Assembly (NCBI GenBank): GCA_003194525.1
Contig: NBIV01000405.1
Location: 1 to 28,795 of the forward strand
Length of the DNA stretch: 28,795 bases
Origin: Gracilariopsis chorda
Lineage: Eukaryota; Rhodophyta; Florideophyceae; Gracilariales; Gracilariaceae
Reading direction: 5' to 3'
The notes beneath the pieces were generated by a model, which was not told where the DNA came from, did not search any database, and worked only from the letters and a program-made list of their open reading frames with translations. How positions within the stretch are numbered: position 1 is the first letter of the stretch; the number at the start of each line of letters is the position of its first letter. A program made the position numbers and the translations under genes. This document shows positions 8,766 to 17,604 of the stretch, piece by piece.

Positions 8766-10895
8766 CTATAATTGGTGTCCTCCCCAAGTTTTGTAGAAGA
8801 AGCAAGGGTCTGTCATGCATTGTATAAAGCCTAAGTTCTTCAACCTTTGGGTGAACAGTCGGCTCCAAATTGCATTGGATTGCTTCAGACCATATATTGA
8901 CCGGTTCAATTTGAGTACTTGATTCTTTTGTAAACCACGGTCCAGACCTTTGGGTGGAGACATATAGACTGGCTTCTTGTCATCGATATGTCCGTTCAGA
9001 AATGCACATTTGACATCCAACTGGTGTATTTCAAAGTCAAACCTAGCTGCCAATTTCAATGCTAGTCGTACAGTTTCAAAGTCACCAACTGGAGAGTAGA
9101 CACCTGTGACATTCCCTTGTTGGCACCCTTTAGCTACAAGGCGAGCCTTGCATCTTGTGATAGAGCCATCATCGTCATGCTTTTGAGCGAACACGAGTTT
9201 GGAATCTATGATATGCTCCCTAACAGGCTTGTCCACAACTTCCCATGTCTTCATCGACATAAGCGAAGAGAGTTCTTCGTCAATAGCTTTTCTCCATCTT
9301 TGCCAGTCAGGCGAATCTCTCGCGTCCTGCAAGCTTTCAGGGACGGTACTTATTGGTAGTTCTCTTGTCACAAGACTGTTATGGTGTGTGTCTTGATAAC
9401 GATTTGGAGGGTTTTGCTGACGGTCAGGGTAGCGGCGTACTGGGTAGAGTGTCAAGAATTCTTGCATGCTAGGTGTCATTGGGAAATGGTCCGATTCTGC
9501 TTCACGTACTTGATCGTCCTCTTCATCTTCATTCGTACCACTTTCCACCACTTCATCTGCATTTTCATTACTCCCACCATGTCCAGTTTCCAGCTCCTCT
9601 TCATTGTAAGCTTCAGCACCATCTGGCCCCTCTGCTTCTGGCTCTCCATCATCATCTGAGTCAGCTGATTCTTGCTGTCGGTCAGCAATTTCAGGTATGG
9701 CATTCAATTCCATCTTTTCTTGAGTGTTGAACAATCGTCTTCCTGGAAAAACAGCTTCATTAAAACTGACATGCCTTGCAAACGTAATATCTCCACGTTC
9801 AATGTCATAGACGCGATAATTCTGGTGTGGGAGGCAGCGTAAGAGAATTCCACGGCGAGCTTTGCTCTCTAACTTCTTCCGTTTAGCTACATGAACCCAG
9901 ACCTCACATCCAAACGATCTTAAAGAGGTAACGTTTGGTATCCTCCCAGTGAGCGTTTCGTGAGGTGTCTTCCCATCAGTTGCTCCACAACCGATGATGT
10001 TCATTGTTCTGGTAGCAGTAACGACTGCTTCAGCCCAGAACTTCTGTGGGAGGCCTGCATGTCGTAACATTGCTCTAGTCATCTCCATAACCGACCTGTT
10101 AAATCGTTCTGCAACTCCATTTTGCTGCGGAGTGTATGGAGCACTGTTCTCCCAATCTATTCCGACTTCGGAGAGATATTTTCGGAGTGAAATGTACTCT
10201 GGACCATTATCAGAGTAAACGACCTTGATCTTTCTTTCAGCCTGCCTCTCAAACTTCAATTGAAAGCATCTGAACTCCTGTGTCAGTTCCTTTCTTTTCG
10301 TCATGAGGCGTACGTCCTTGTACCTCGACTTTTTATCGATGAAAGACACAAAGTATCTCTTCCGTCCGATGCTTGGGGTACTCATAGGACCGCATATGTC
10401 CGTGTATATCACATCCCCGATCATAGCAGCATCATTACTCCTGCTGCCTAAACTCCTTCGTGTAATCTTTCCTTCAATGCACGGAGTGCAGTCGGCACTG
10501 TGCTCTGGAGATACATTGAAGTCCAGTCCATGAACAGTGTTTTTGCTTGTCATTCGTCGTATTCTCTGGATTCCGATATGTCCGAATCTCTCATGCCAGA
10601 GCTGTAGGCCTTGCGTTTCTTTCGCTACATATGCAACATGCGGAGCTGGACTGCCCCAAATCTGATAAACCCCTGACCTTTTTGGTGCTCTGATCATGAC
10701 ATTCGATCCTCTGATGAGACACACCGATGAATCGAAAGATATTTGGTACTGTTCCTCCGTTAGGCGGGAGCAAGATATTAAGTTGCAATCCATATCTTCA
10801 ACGTAAAGAACGTCATGCAGTAGTATCTTTACATAGCGTCTTCCAGGCTGCGATACATTAAGACAAGGTGTCCTGTTCTTGATGCTGTCACACCC
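8766..10895 (-). CDS. pol: U2 integrase and N-terminal reverse transcriptase (pol ORF, ends at TAG before YVDD)
   Basis: Best pol frame. Open from just after a TAG at 10896-10898; the first ATG is at 10793 and residues are numbered from it. The upstream part (LLHDVLYVED, NLISCSRL) is the usual copia region between protease and integrase. GAG-pre-integrase zinc finger: H67, H72, C102, C105. Integrase DDE core: D132 (YTDICGP), D195 (VYSDNGPEY), E229 (NGVAERFNR). A very acidic linker, about 370-430, separates IN from RT. The RT begins near 496 (DWQRWRKAIDEELSSL), with catalytic Asp D593 in QLDVKCAFLNG and RSIYGLKQSNAIW near 631-643. It ends FFYKTWGGHQL then TAG, three codons before YVDD in the same frame. 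It lacks its own start unless reached by -1 frameshifting from gag. Confidence 0.93.
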   Translation of the reverse strand, partial: GCDSIKNRTPCLNVSQPGRRYVKILLHDVLYVEDMDCNLISCSRLTEEQYQISFDSSVCLIRGSNVMIRAPKRSGVYQIWGSPAPHVAYVAKETQGLQLWHERFGHIGIQRIRRMTSKNTVHGLDFNVSPEHSADCTPCIEGKITRRSLGSRSNDAAMIGDVIYTDICGPMSTPSIGRKRYFVSFIDKKSRYKDVRLMTKRKELTQEFRCFQLKFERQAERKIKVVYSDNGPEYISLRKYLSEVGIDWENSAPYTPQQNGVAERFNRSVMEMTRAMLRHAGLPQKFWAEAVVTATRTMNIIGCGATDGKTPHETLTGRIPNVTSLRSFGCEVWVHVAKRKKLESKARRGILLRCLPHQNYRVYDIERGDITFARHVSFNEAVFPGRRLFNTQEKMELNAIPEIADRQQESADSDDDGEPEAEGPDGAEAYNEEELETGHGGSNENADEVVESGTNEDEEDDQVREAESDHFPMTPSMQEFLTLYPVRRYPDRQQNPPNRYQDTHHNSLVTRELPISTVPESLQDARDSPDWQRWRKAIDEELSSLMSMKTWEVVDKPVREHIIDSKLVFAQKHDDDGSITRCKARLVAKGCQQGNVTGVYSPVGDFETVRLALKLAARFDFEIHQLDVKCAFLNGHIDDKKPVYMSPPKGLDRGLQKNQVLKLNRSIYGLKQSNAIWSRLFTQRLKNLGFIQCMTDPCFFYKTWGGHQL

Positions 10896-11794
10896 CTACC
10901 ATCGCACAACACAATGGCTCTGTGCTGGGAGCGGTGAAATAAATGCGCCAAAGCACGGTCCGCAATCATGTGACTAGTTGCACCAGAGTCAACAATGAAT
11001 TGGTGGTCTCCTTGTCTGCTGACGAGAGCTCGATGGGTACTTGGATCACCTGCACGATGATCTGGTTTGACCGATCTACAGTCTGGTTTGTAGTGTCCTT
11101 TTCGGCCAAATTTGAAACATCTACCCCTCACTTTCGCCTGTAATGCCCTCTCCGTACCCAAAAGACCGGCCGGGCCTGATCCTTCTGTTTTCGTCTCTGA
11201 AGTACTGGTGTCATACTCTTGGAGAAGTCGAGCGGTTACCTTCTCCCAGGACAACTCCTCGTCCGACAAAGTCTGTAGGGCTGATATTACTGGACGATAT
11301 GGCGTCTCTCTAGTAGAAACAAAACTGGAGAACAGGATAGCAATCTGCATACTATTCCCTATGGGACTTCCCATAGCTTCCAATCTTGAGAATACAGACT
11401 CGAAATCATCCACGTAGTCCGACATTACTGTTACTTCAGTAAACCGAGTCTGGTGTAGCTTCGTTTGCAACTGTACCCTTGTCGCAGCACTCTCCGTTGC
11501 ATACCTTTCACACAGTTTTCGATACATAACGAATGGGTTGTGACGTTCGGAGGCAACAGCCCGTAGTGGTTTGTCTCCAAGAGATGGCACAAGATACATG
11601 CGAGCATTCGGGAGGTTTTGCTTCACTTCCATGGGTAGGGCATCAATTGTCTCTTCCCCAACGGCATCTTCTAAAACTAAATTCAGGAGTTCTTTTGATT
11701 CCAGTAGTGCTTCTATTCGCATCATCCACAAAGTAAAGTCCTCGTGGCGTTTTCCAGAGAAGCGAGGAACCTTCCTTGGACTGTCTTCATCCAT
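10829..11794 (-). CDS. gag: U2 Gag with N-terminal protease part; zinc knuckle Cys lost
   Basis: Same architecture and length as the U1 copy: UBN2-like Gag, zinc knuckle, DSGATSHM protease motif, then TAA. The knuckle reads CFKFGRKGHYKPDC: the second metal-binding Cys is Phe (tgt to ttt), which should abolish zinc coordination and weaken RNA packaging. The residue after the protease motif is Ala instead of Gly (MIAD) through a unit-specific C-to-G change near 10961. N-to-S occurs in ATESAATR. The frame is otherwise open. It overlaps the start of the pol frame by about 67 bases. Confidence 0.93.
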   Translation of the reverse strand: MDEDSPRKVPRFSGKRHEDFTLWMMRIEALLESKELLNLVLEDAVGEETIDALPMEVKQNLPNARMYLVPSLGDKPLRAVASERHNPFVMYRKLCERYATESAATRVQLQTKLHQTRFTEVTVMSDYVDDFESVFSRLEAMGSPIGNSMQIAILFSSFVSTRETPYRPVISALQTLSDEELSWEKVTARLLQEYDTSTSETKTEGSGPAGLLGTERALQAKVRGRCFKFGRKGHYKPDCRSVKPDHRAGDPSTHRALVSRQGDHQFIVDSGATSHMIADRALAHLFHRSQHRAIVLCDGRGVTASRTGHLVLMYRSLEDAM

Positions 11795-11878
11795 AGCAGC
11801 ACTGAAGCAAAGTCCTGTAACACTTTGAGAAAGCAATTAAGGAACGGCTTCTTTTAGTTCAGAGCGTTGGTTTCCAGG

Positions 11879-11895
11879 GGAGCGCGATGCTACCA
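11879..11895 (-). promoter_or_regulatory. Primer-binding site of U2
   Basis: Same 17 bases, one base from the end of LTR C, with a leader of about 100 bases to the gag ATG. Confidence 0.6.
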
Positions 11896-11947
11896 CTGTT
11901 GGGTATGGTTGGGACCAGTTCTTTGTACTTTCAAGAACCTCATCCCG

Positions 11948-11955
11948 TTTATATA
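11948..11955 (-). promoter_or_regulatory. LTR C TATA box
   Basis: TATATAAA on the element strand, at the same LTR offset as in B, D, E and F. Confidence 0.65.
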
Positions 11956-12114
11956 TGGAAGCGTACCTTGGCAAAACCCTGCCATAATCAAAGGTACTTC
12001 TAACTTGTGGTCAAAGCTCTATCACTGAGCTACAGGGAACCACACATATCGGATATTACATCAACATGAATAGTATCGTACTATCTGCGGCCGAGATGTA
12101 GACACATCACCTCT

Positions 12115-12170
12115 CGTAACACTCTCATGTAACACCAGCGCGTCACATCACATATTGCAAGAGTGTTACG
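12115..12170. repeat. 11-bp inverted repeat in LTR U3 region
   Basis: cgtaacactct at 12115-12125 and agagtgttacg at 12160-12170 are perfect inverted copies, 34 bp apart. The same arms occur in the other five LTRs. This could be a hairpin or a paired protein-binding site. A third partial tgttac lies in the spacer. Confidence 0.75.
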
Positions 12171-12203
12171 TGAGAACATTGTGAGTGCTCAATGGCATAC
12201 TGC

Positions 12204-13187
12204 TCACAACATCCTCCCGATGCCACAAGAACATCTCACAAGTCCAAGCAAACTTCGCAGTTCTTGGTGGCGTCTCTGTGATAGAGCCTTAGTAAATATG
12301 TCGCCAAGCATGTTTTATGTGCAGCAGTAATTCAAGACGATTTCTTTTTGCTGAACACCTTCTTGTACGAAATGATATCGTAGTTCAACATGCTTCGCTC
12401 TTCTGCCACCAGCGGCCCAATCTAACACTCCGGTGTTGTCCTCATACATGATTGTAGGTTGTTCAACTGATACAAGCTTTGTTTCACATAATAAATTGCG
12501 AACCCACCTCACTTGCTTGAAGCAATCTGATAATGAAATATATTCAGCCTCTGTAGTTGACGTTGCAATGCTTCTCTGTTTCAATGTTTTCAACAATATG
12601 ACGTTGCCAAAAAGTAACACACAGAATCCACTTGTGGATTTGCGATCCGTGTCATCTCCAGCCCAATTTGCGTCAGCGTATGCACACAGGACGGGGTGGG
12701 TTTCGGAATTTTTCTTGATGTGCATGCCGTAATCTTTTGTACCGTTCAAGTAACGCATGACTCTCTTCACTGCAGTCCAGTGTATGACTGTAGGCCTTGA
12801 CTGAGCCCGTGAAAGAATATTGACGGCAGCACAGATATCTGGCCTAGTTCGTGAAGATAGATACAGCAAGGACCCTATTGCCTCCTGATAAAGTTCTTTA
12901 GGCTTGAATAGGTCTGCTTCTGATGCTGATACAGGTCTGTATCCCGGACTCAGTGGTGTAGTCACCGGCTTCGAGGTGTTCATGTTGAACTTCTGTAGGA
13001 TTCGTTCCACAGCCGGACGTTGGTGCAGAGTTATTCCATTTGCTTCACGTTGCATGTAAACCTCCAAGAAGCTGTCTGTAGAAGAGCATTCTTTCATTTC
13101 AAACTCTGAAAACAGCATACTTTTCACCTTGCTGGTTTTCTTGGGGTGATTGCCGATCAACAAGAGATCATCAACATATAATAGTAT
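12204..13187 (-). CDS. pol: U3 C-terminal RT (YVDD) and RNase H, open to shared TAA
   Basis: Continues the U3 pol frame after TAG at 13188-13190: eight codons including YVDD, then 282 codons from a TTG (13163) to TAA at 12315-12317. The RT thumb-side region is followed by RNase H. Counting from the TTG: Asp 164 in AYADANWAG, the Glu pair near 205-207 in TTEAEY, Asp 242 in MYEDNTG, and KHVELRYHF near 257-265. The frame resumes after the TAA for 36 codons, including NML-G-DIFTKAL (Ala to Gly, cgcc for cggc on the + strand near 12303), and ends at TGA 7 bases inside LTR C. No independent start is evident, so it is probably not translated as such. Confidence 0.85.
12212..12223 (-). promoter_or_regulatory. 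Polypurine tract of U3
   Basis: GCATCGGGAGGA next to LTR C. Confidence 0.65.
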
Positions 13188-15316
13188 CTATAATTGGTGT
13201 CCTCCCCAAGTTTTGTAGAAGAAGCAAGGGTCTGTCATGCATTGTATAAAGCCTAAGTTCTTCAACCTTTGGGTGAACAGTCGGCTCCAAATTGCATTGG
13301 ATTGCTTCAGACCATATATTGACCGGTTCAATTTGAGTACTTGATTCTTTTGTAAACCACGGTCCAGACCTTTGGGTGGAGACATATAGACTGGCTTCTT
13401 GTCATCGATATGTCCGTTCAGAAATGCACATTTGACATCCAACTGGTGTATTTCAAAGTCAAACCTAGCTGCCAATTTCAATGCTAGTCGTACAGTTTCA
13501 AAGTCACCAACTGGAGAGTAGACACCTGTGACATTCCCTTGTTGGCACCCTTTAGCTATAAGGCGAGCCTTGCATCTTGTGATAGAGCCATCATCGACAT
13601 GCTTTTGAGCGAACACGAGTTTGGAATCTATGATATGCTCCCTAACAGGCTTGTCCACAACTTCCCATGTCTTCATCGACATAAGCGAAGAGAGTTCTTC
13701 GTCAATAGCTTTTCTCCATCTTTGCCAGTCAGGCGAATCTCTCGCGTCCTGCAAGCTTTCAGGGACGGTACTTATTGGTAGTTCTCTTGTCACAAGACTG
13801 TTATGGTGTGTGTCTTGATAACGATTTGGAGGGTTTTGCTGACGGTCAGGGTAGTGGCGTACTGGGTAGAGTTTCAAGAATTCTTGCATGCTAGGTGTCA
13901 TTGGGAAATGGTCCGATTCTGCTTCACGTACTTGATCGTCCTCTTCATCTTCATTCGTACCACTTTCCACCACTTCATCTGCATTTTCATTACTCCCACC
14001 ATGTCCAGTTTCCAGCTCCTCTTCATTGTCAGCTTCAGCACCATCTGGCCCCTCTGCTTCTGGCTCTCCATCATCATCTGAGTCAGCTGATTCTTGCTGT
14101 CGGTCAGCAATTTCAGGTATGGCATTCAATTCCATCTTTTCTTGAGTGTTGAACAATCGTCTTCCTGGAAAAACAGCTTCATTAAAACTGACATGCCTTG
14201 CGAACGTAATATCTCCACGTTCAATGTCATAGACGCGATAATTCTGGTGTGGGAGGCAGCGTAAGAGAATTCCACGGCGAGCTTTGCTCTCTAACTTCTT
14301 CCGTTTAGCTACATGAACCCAGACCTCACATCCAAACGATCTTAAAGAGGTAACGTTTGGTATCCTCCCAGTGAGCGTTTCGTGAGGGGTCTTCCCATCA
14401 GTTGCTCCACAACCGATGATGTTCATTGTTCTGGTAGCAGTAACGACTGCTTCAGCCCAGAACTTCTGTGGGAGGCCTGCATGTCGTAACATTGCTCTAG
14501 TCATCTCCATAACCGACCTGTTAAATCGTTCTGCAACTCCATTTTGCTGCGGAGTGTATGGAGCACTGTTCTCCCAATCTATTCCGACTTCGGAGAGATA
14601 TTTTCGGAGTGAAATGTACTCTGGACCATTATCAGAGTAAACGACCTTGATCTTTCTTTCAGCCTGCCTCTCAAACTTCAATTGAAAGCATCTGAACTCC
14701 TGTGTCAGTTCCTTTCTTTTCGTCATGAGGCGTACGTCCTTGTACCTCGACTTTTTATCGATGAAAGACACAAAGTATCTCTTCCGTCCGATGCTTGGGG
14801 TACTCATAGGACCGCATATGTCCGTGTATATCACATCCCCGATCATAGCAGCATCATTACTCCTGCTGCCTAAACTCCTTCGTGTAATCTTTCCTTCAAT
14901 GCACGGAGTGCAGTCGGCACTATGCTCTGGAGATACATTGAAGTCCAGTCCATGAACAGTGTTTTTGCTTGTCATTCGTCGTATTCTCTGGATTCCGATA
15001 TGTCCGAATCTCTCATGCCAGAGCTGTAGGCCTTGCGTTTCTTTCGCTACATATGCAACATGCGGAGCTGGACTGCCCCAAATCTGATAAACCCTGACCT
15101 TTTTGGTGCTCTGATCATGACATTCGATCCTCTGATGAGACACACCGATGAATCGAAAGATATTTGGTACTGTTCCTCCGTTAGGCGGGAGCAAGATATT
15201 AAGTTGCAATCCATATCTTCAACGTAAAGAACGTCATGCAGTAGTATCTTTACATAGCGTCTTCCAGGCTGCGATACATTAAGACAAGGTGTCCTGTTCT
15301 TGATGCTGTCACACCC
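13188..15316 (-). pseudogene. pol: U3 integrase-RT (pol), one-base loss before integrase
   Basis: Same domains as U2. A missing C near 15093 (aaccctgacc instead of aacccctgacc) shifts the frame at about residue 40, so the open frame of 673 codons reads an unrelated N-terminus (MQLNILLPPNGG) before joining VYQIWGSPAPHV. Everything downstream, including HHCC, DDE and RT up to FFYK, is open to the shared TAG at 13188-13190. Unit-specific changes: D-to-V (AQKHVDDG) and T-to-K (EFLKLYPV). Y-to-D in GAEADNEE is shared with U4-U6. Confidence 0.9.
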
Positions 15317-16214
15317 CTACCATCGCACAACACAATGGCTCTGTGCTGGGAGCGGTGAAATAAATGCGCCAAAGCACGGTCCCAATCATGTGACTAGTTG
15401 CACCAGAGTCAACAATGAATTGGTGGTCTCCTTGTCTGCTGACGAGAGCTCGATGGGTACTTGGATCACCTGCACGATGATCTGGTTTGACCGATCTACA
15501 GTCTGGTTTGTAGTGTCCTTTTCGGCCAAATTTGAAACATCTACCCCTCACTTTCGCCTGTAATGCCCTCTCCGTACCCAAAAGACCGGCCGGGCCTGAT
15601 CCTTCTGTTTTCGTCTCTGAAGTACTGGTGTCATACTCTTGGAGAAGTCGAGCGGTTACCTTCTCCCAGGACAACTCCTCGTCCGACAAAGTCTGTAGGG
15701 CTGATATTACTGGACGATATGGCGTCTCTCTAGTAGAAACAAAACTGGAGAACAGGATAGCAATCTGCATACTATTCCCTATGGGACTTCCCATAGCTTC
15801 CAATCTTGAGAATACAGACTCCAAATCATCCACGTAGTCCGACATTACTGTTACTTCAGTAAACCGAGTCTGGTGTAGCTTCGTTTGCAACTGTACCCTT
15901 GTCGCAGCATTCTCCGTTGCATACCTTTCACACAGTTTTCGATACATAACGAATGGGTTGTGACGTTCGGAGGCAACAGCCCGTAGTGGTTTGTCTCCAA
16001 GAGATGGCACAAGATACACGCGAGCATTCGAGAGGTTTTGCTTCACTTCCATGGGTAGGGCATCAATTGTCTCTTCCCCAACGGCATCTTCTAAAACTAA
16101 ATTCAGGAGTTCTTTCGATTCCAGTAGTGCTTCTATTCGCATCATCCACAAAGTAAAGTCCTCGTGGCGTTTTCCAGAGAAGCGAGGAACCTTCCTTGGA
16201 CTGTCTTCATCCAT
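15309..16214 (-). pseudogene. gag: U3 gag-protease, frame broken in protease
   Basis: Open from the ATG through Gag and the DSGATSHM motif, then shifted by one missing base in the C run near 15380. It ends at TGA with an unrelated tail, as in U0. The zinc knuckle has Phe for its second Cys. Shared with U4 and not with the other units: NLSNARVYL instead of NLPNARMYL, and DDLESVF instead of DDFESVF. This unit lies in the clean interior of the window, so the missing base is more credible here than in U0 or U6. Confidence 0.9.
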
Positions 16215-16298
16215 AGCAGCACTGAAGCAAAGTCCTGTAACACTTTGAGAAAGCAATTAAGGAACGGCTTCTTTTAGTTCAGAGCGTTGGTTTCCAGT

Positions 16299-16315
16299 GG
16301 AGCGCGATGCTACCA
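16299..16315 (-). promoter_or_regulatory. Primer-binding site of U3
   Basis: Same 17 bases, one base from the end of LTR D. Confidence 0.6.
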
Positions 16316-16316
16316 C

Positions 16317-16631
16317 TGTTGGGTATGGTTGGGACCAGTTCTTTGTACTTTCAAGAACCTCATCCCGTTTATATATGGAAGCGTACCTTGGCAAAACCCT
16401 GCCATAATCAAAGGTACTTCTAACTTGTGGTCAAAGCTCTATCACTGAGCTACAGGGAACCACACATATCGGATATTACATCAACATGAATAGTATCGTA
16501 CTATCTGCGGCCGAGATGTAGACACATCACCTCTCGTAACACTCTCATGTAACACCAGCGCGTCACATCACATATTGCAAGAGTGTTACGTGAGAGCATT
16601 GTGAGTGCTCAATGGCATACTGCTCACAACA
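16317..16631 (-). repeat. LTR D (315 bp)
   Basis: Full-length, shared by U3 (5' LTR) and U4 (3' LTR). It carries gagagcatt where A, B, C and F have gagaacatt, a change it shares only with LTR E. Confidence 0.95.
16368..16375 (-). promoter_or_regulatory. LTR D TATA box
   Basis: TATATAAA on the element strand, identical surroundings to the other full LTRs. Confidence 0.65.
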
Positions 16632-17604
16632 TCCTCCCGATGCCACAAGAACATCTCACAAGTCCAAGCAAACTTCGCAGTTCTTGGTGGCGTCTCTGTG
16701 ATAGAGCCTTAGTAAATATGTCGCAAGCATGTTTTATGTGCAGCAGTAATTCAAGACGATTTCTTTTTGCTGAACACCTTCTTGTACGAAATGATATCGT
16801 AGTTCAACATGCTTCGCTCTTCTGCCACCAGCGGCCCAATCTAACACTCCGGTGTTGTCCTCATACATGATTGTAGGTTGTTCAACTGATACAAGCTTTG
16901 TTTCACATAATAAATTGCGAACCCACCTCACTTGCTTGAAGCAATCTGATAATGAAATATATTCAGCCTCTGTAGTTGACGTTGCAATGCTTCTCTGTTT
17001 CAATGTTTTCAACAATATGACGTTGCCAAAAAGTAACACACAGAATCCACTTGTGGATTTGCGATCCGTGTCATCTCCAGCCCAATTTGCGTCAGCGTAT
17101 GCACACAGGACGGGGTGGGTTTCGGAATTTTTCTTGATGTGCATGCCGTAATCTTTTGTACCGTTCAAGTAACGCATGACTCTCTTCACTGCAGTCCAGT
17201 GTATGACTGTAGGCCTTGACTGAGCCCGTGAAAGAATATTGACGGCAGCACAGATATCTGGCCTAGTTCGTGAAGATAGATACAGCAAGGACCCTATTGC
17301 CTCCTGATAAAGTTCTTTAGGCTTGAATAGGTCTGCTTCTGATGCTGATACAGGTCTGTATCCCGGACTCAGTGGTGTAGTCACCGGCTTCGAGTGTTCA
17401 TGTTGAACTTCTGTAGGATTCGTTCCACAGCCGGACGTTGGTGCAGAGTTATTCCATTTCTTCACGTTGCATGTAAACCTCCAAGAAGCTGTCTGTAGAA
17501 GAGCATTCTTTCATTTCAAACTCTGAAAACAGCATACTTTTCACCTTGCTGGTTTTCTTGGGGTGATTGCCGATCAACAAGAGATCATCAACATATAATA
17601 GTAT
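16624..17604 (-). pseudogene. pol: U4 C-terminal RT and RNase H, three one-base losses
   Basis: YVDD codons present. One-base losses near 17459 (ccatttctt) and 17394 (cgagtgttc) shift the frame twice, so about 22 residues between them are out of register; the stretch from SKPVTTPLSPGY to the TAA at 16734-16736 is normal RNase H. A further loss near 16723 shifts the LADIFTK tail. Confidence 0.9.
16632..16643 (-). promoter_or_regulatory. Polypurine tract of U4
   Basis: GCATCGGGAGGA next to LTR D. Confidence 0.65.

Larger units (their letters stand above)
7474..12211 (-). mobile_element. Copia unit U2 (LTR C to LTR B), near-complete
   Basis: Two full 315-bp LTRs flank an internal region with primer-binding site, gag-PR, a long integrase-RT frame, the RT/RNase H segment and a polypurine tract. 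Breaks are the three shared by all units plus one extra A near 8688 in the RT/RNase H segment. The Gag zinc knuckle has lost its second cysteine (Cys to Phe). Confidence 0.97.
11897..12211 (-). repeat. LTR C (315 bp), reference copy
   Basis: The element-strand start TGTTGTGAG directly follows a purine tract, and the end ACCCAACA is followed after one base by TGGTAGCA, the normal start of a primer-binding site. These two contexts fix both borders. Inside, in + coordinates: TATA box at 11948-11955; hairpin arms gttctt/aagaac at 11918-11923 and 11933-11938, near the presumed R region; a tRNA-like stretch at 11977-12037; a 15-bp palindrome at 12070-12084; and 11-bp inverted-repeat arms at 12115-12125 and 12160-12170. 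I see no AATAAA on the element strand, so the polyadenylation signal is unassigned. Confidence 0.95.
11897..16631 (-). mobile_element. Copia unit U3 (LTR D to LTR C), near-complete
   Basis: Two full LTRs flank a complete internal region. Two unit-specific one-base losses, in C runs near 15093 and near 15380, break the pre-integrase region and the protease. The RT/RNase H segment is open for 282 codons from a TTG after YVDD. The zinc knuckle has Phe for its second Cys. Confidence 0.97.

Noticed and set aside
10829..10895. Ty1-like +1 programmed frameshift
   Set aside because: The required shift from gag to pol is -1, and the yeast CUU-AGG-C type site is absent at the overlap.
11977..12037. 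Functional tRNA gene inside the LTR
   Set aside because: Only the D-arm and a short acceptor-like pairing are good. It is about 61 bases long, with no clear T-arm or normal anticodon loop, so it is listed only as a finding.
12433..12732. Plus-strand open frames of 60-128 codons repeated in every unit (for example 99 codons here)
   Set aside because: They lie antisense to conserved integrase, RT, RNase H or gag codons, show no recognisable domain, and recur only because the unit repeats.
13898..14125. Minus-strand 75-codon frame rich in Met, Lys and Gln, overlapping the acidic linker
   Set aside because: It is the alternative reading frame of the low-complexity acidic IN-RT linker and has no start context or homology of its own.
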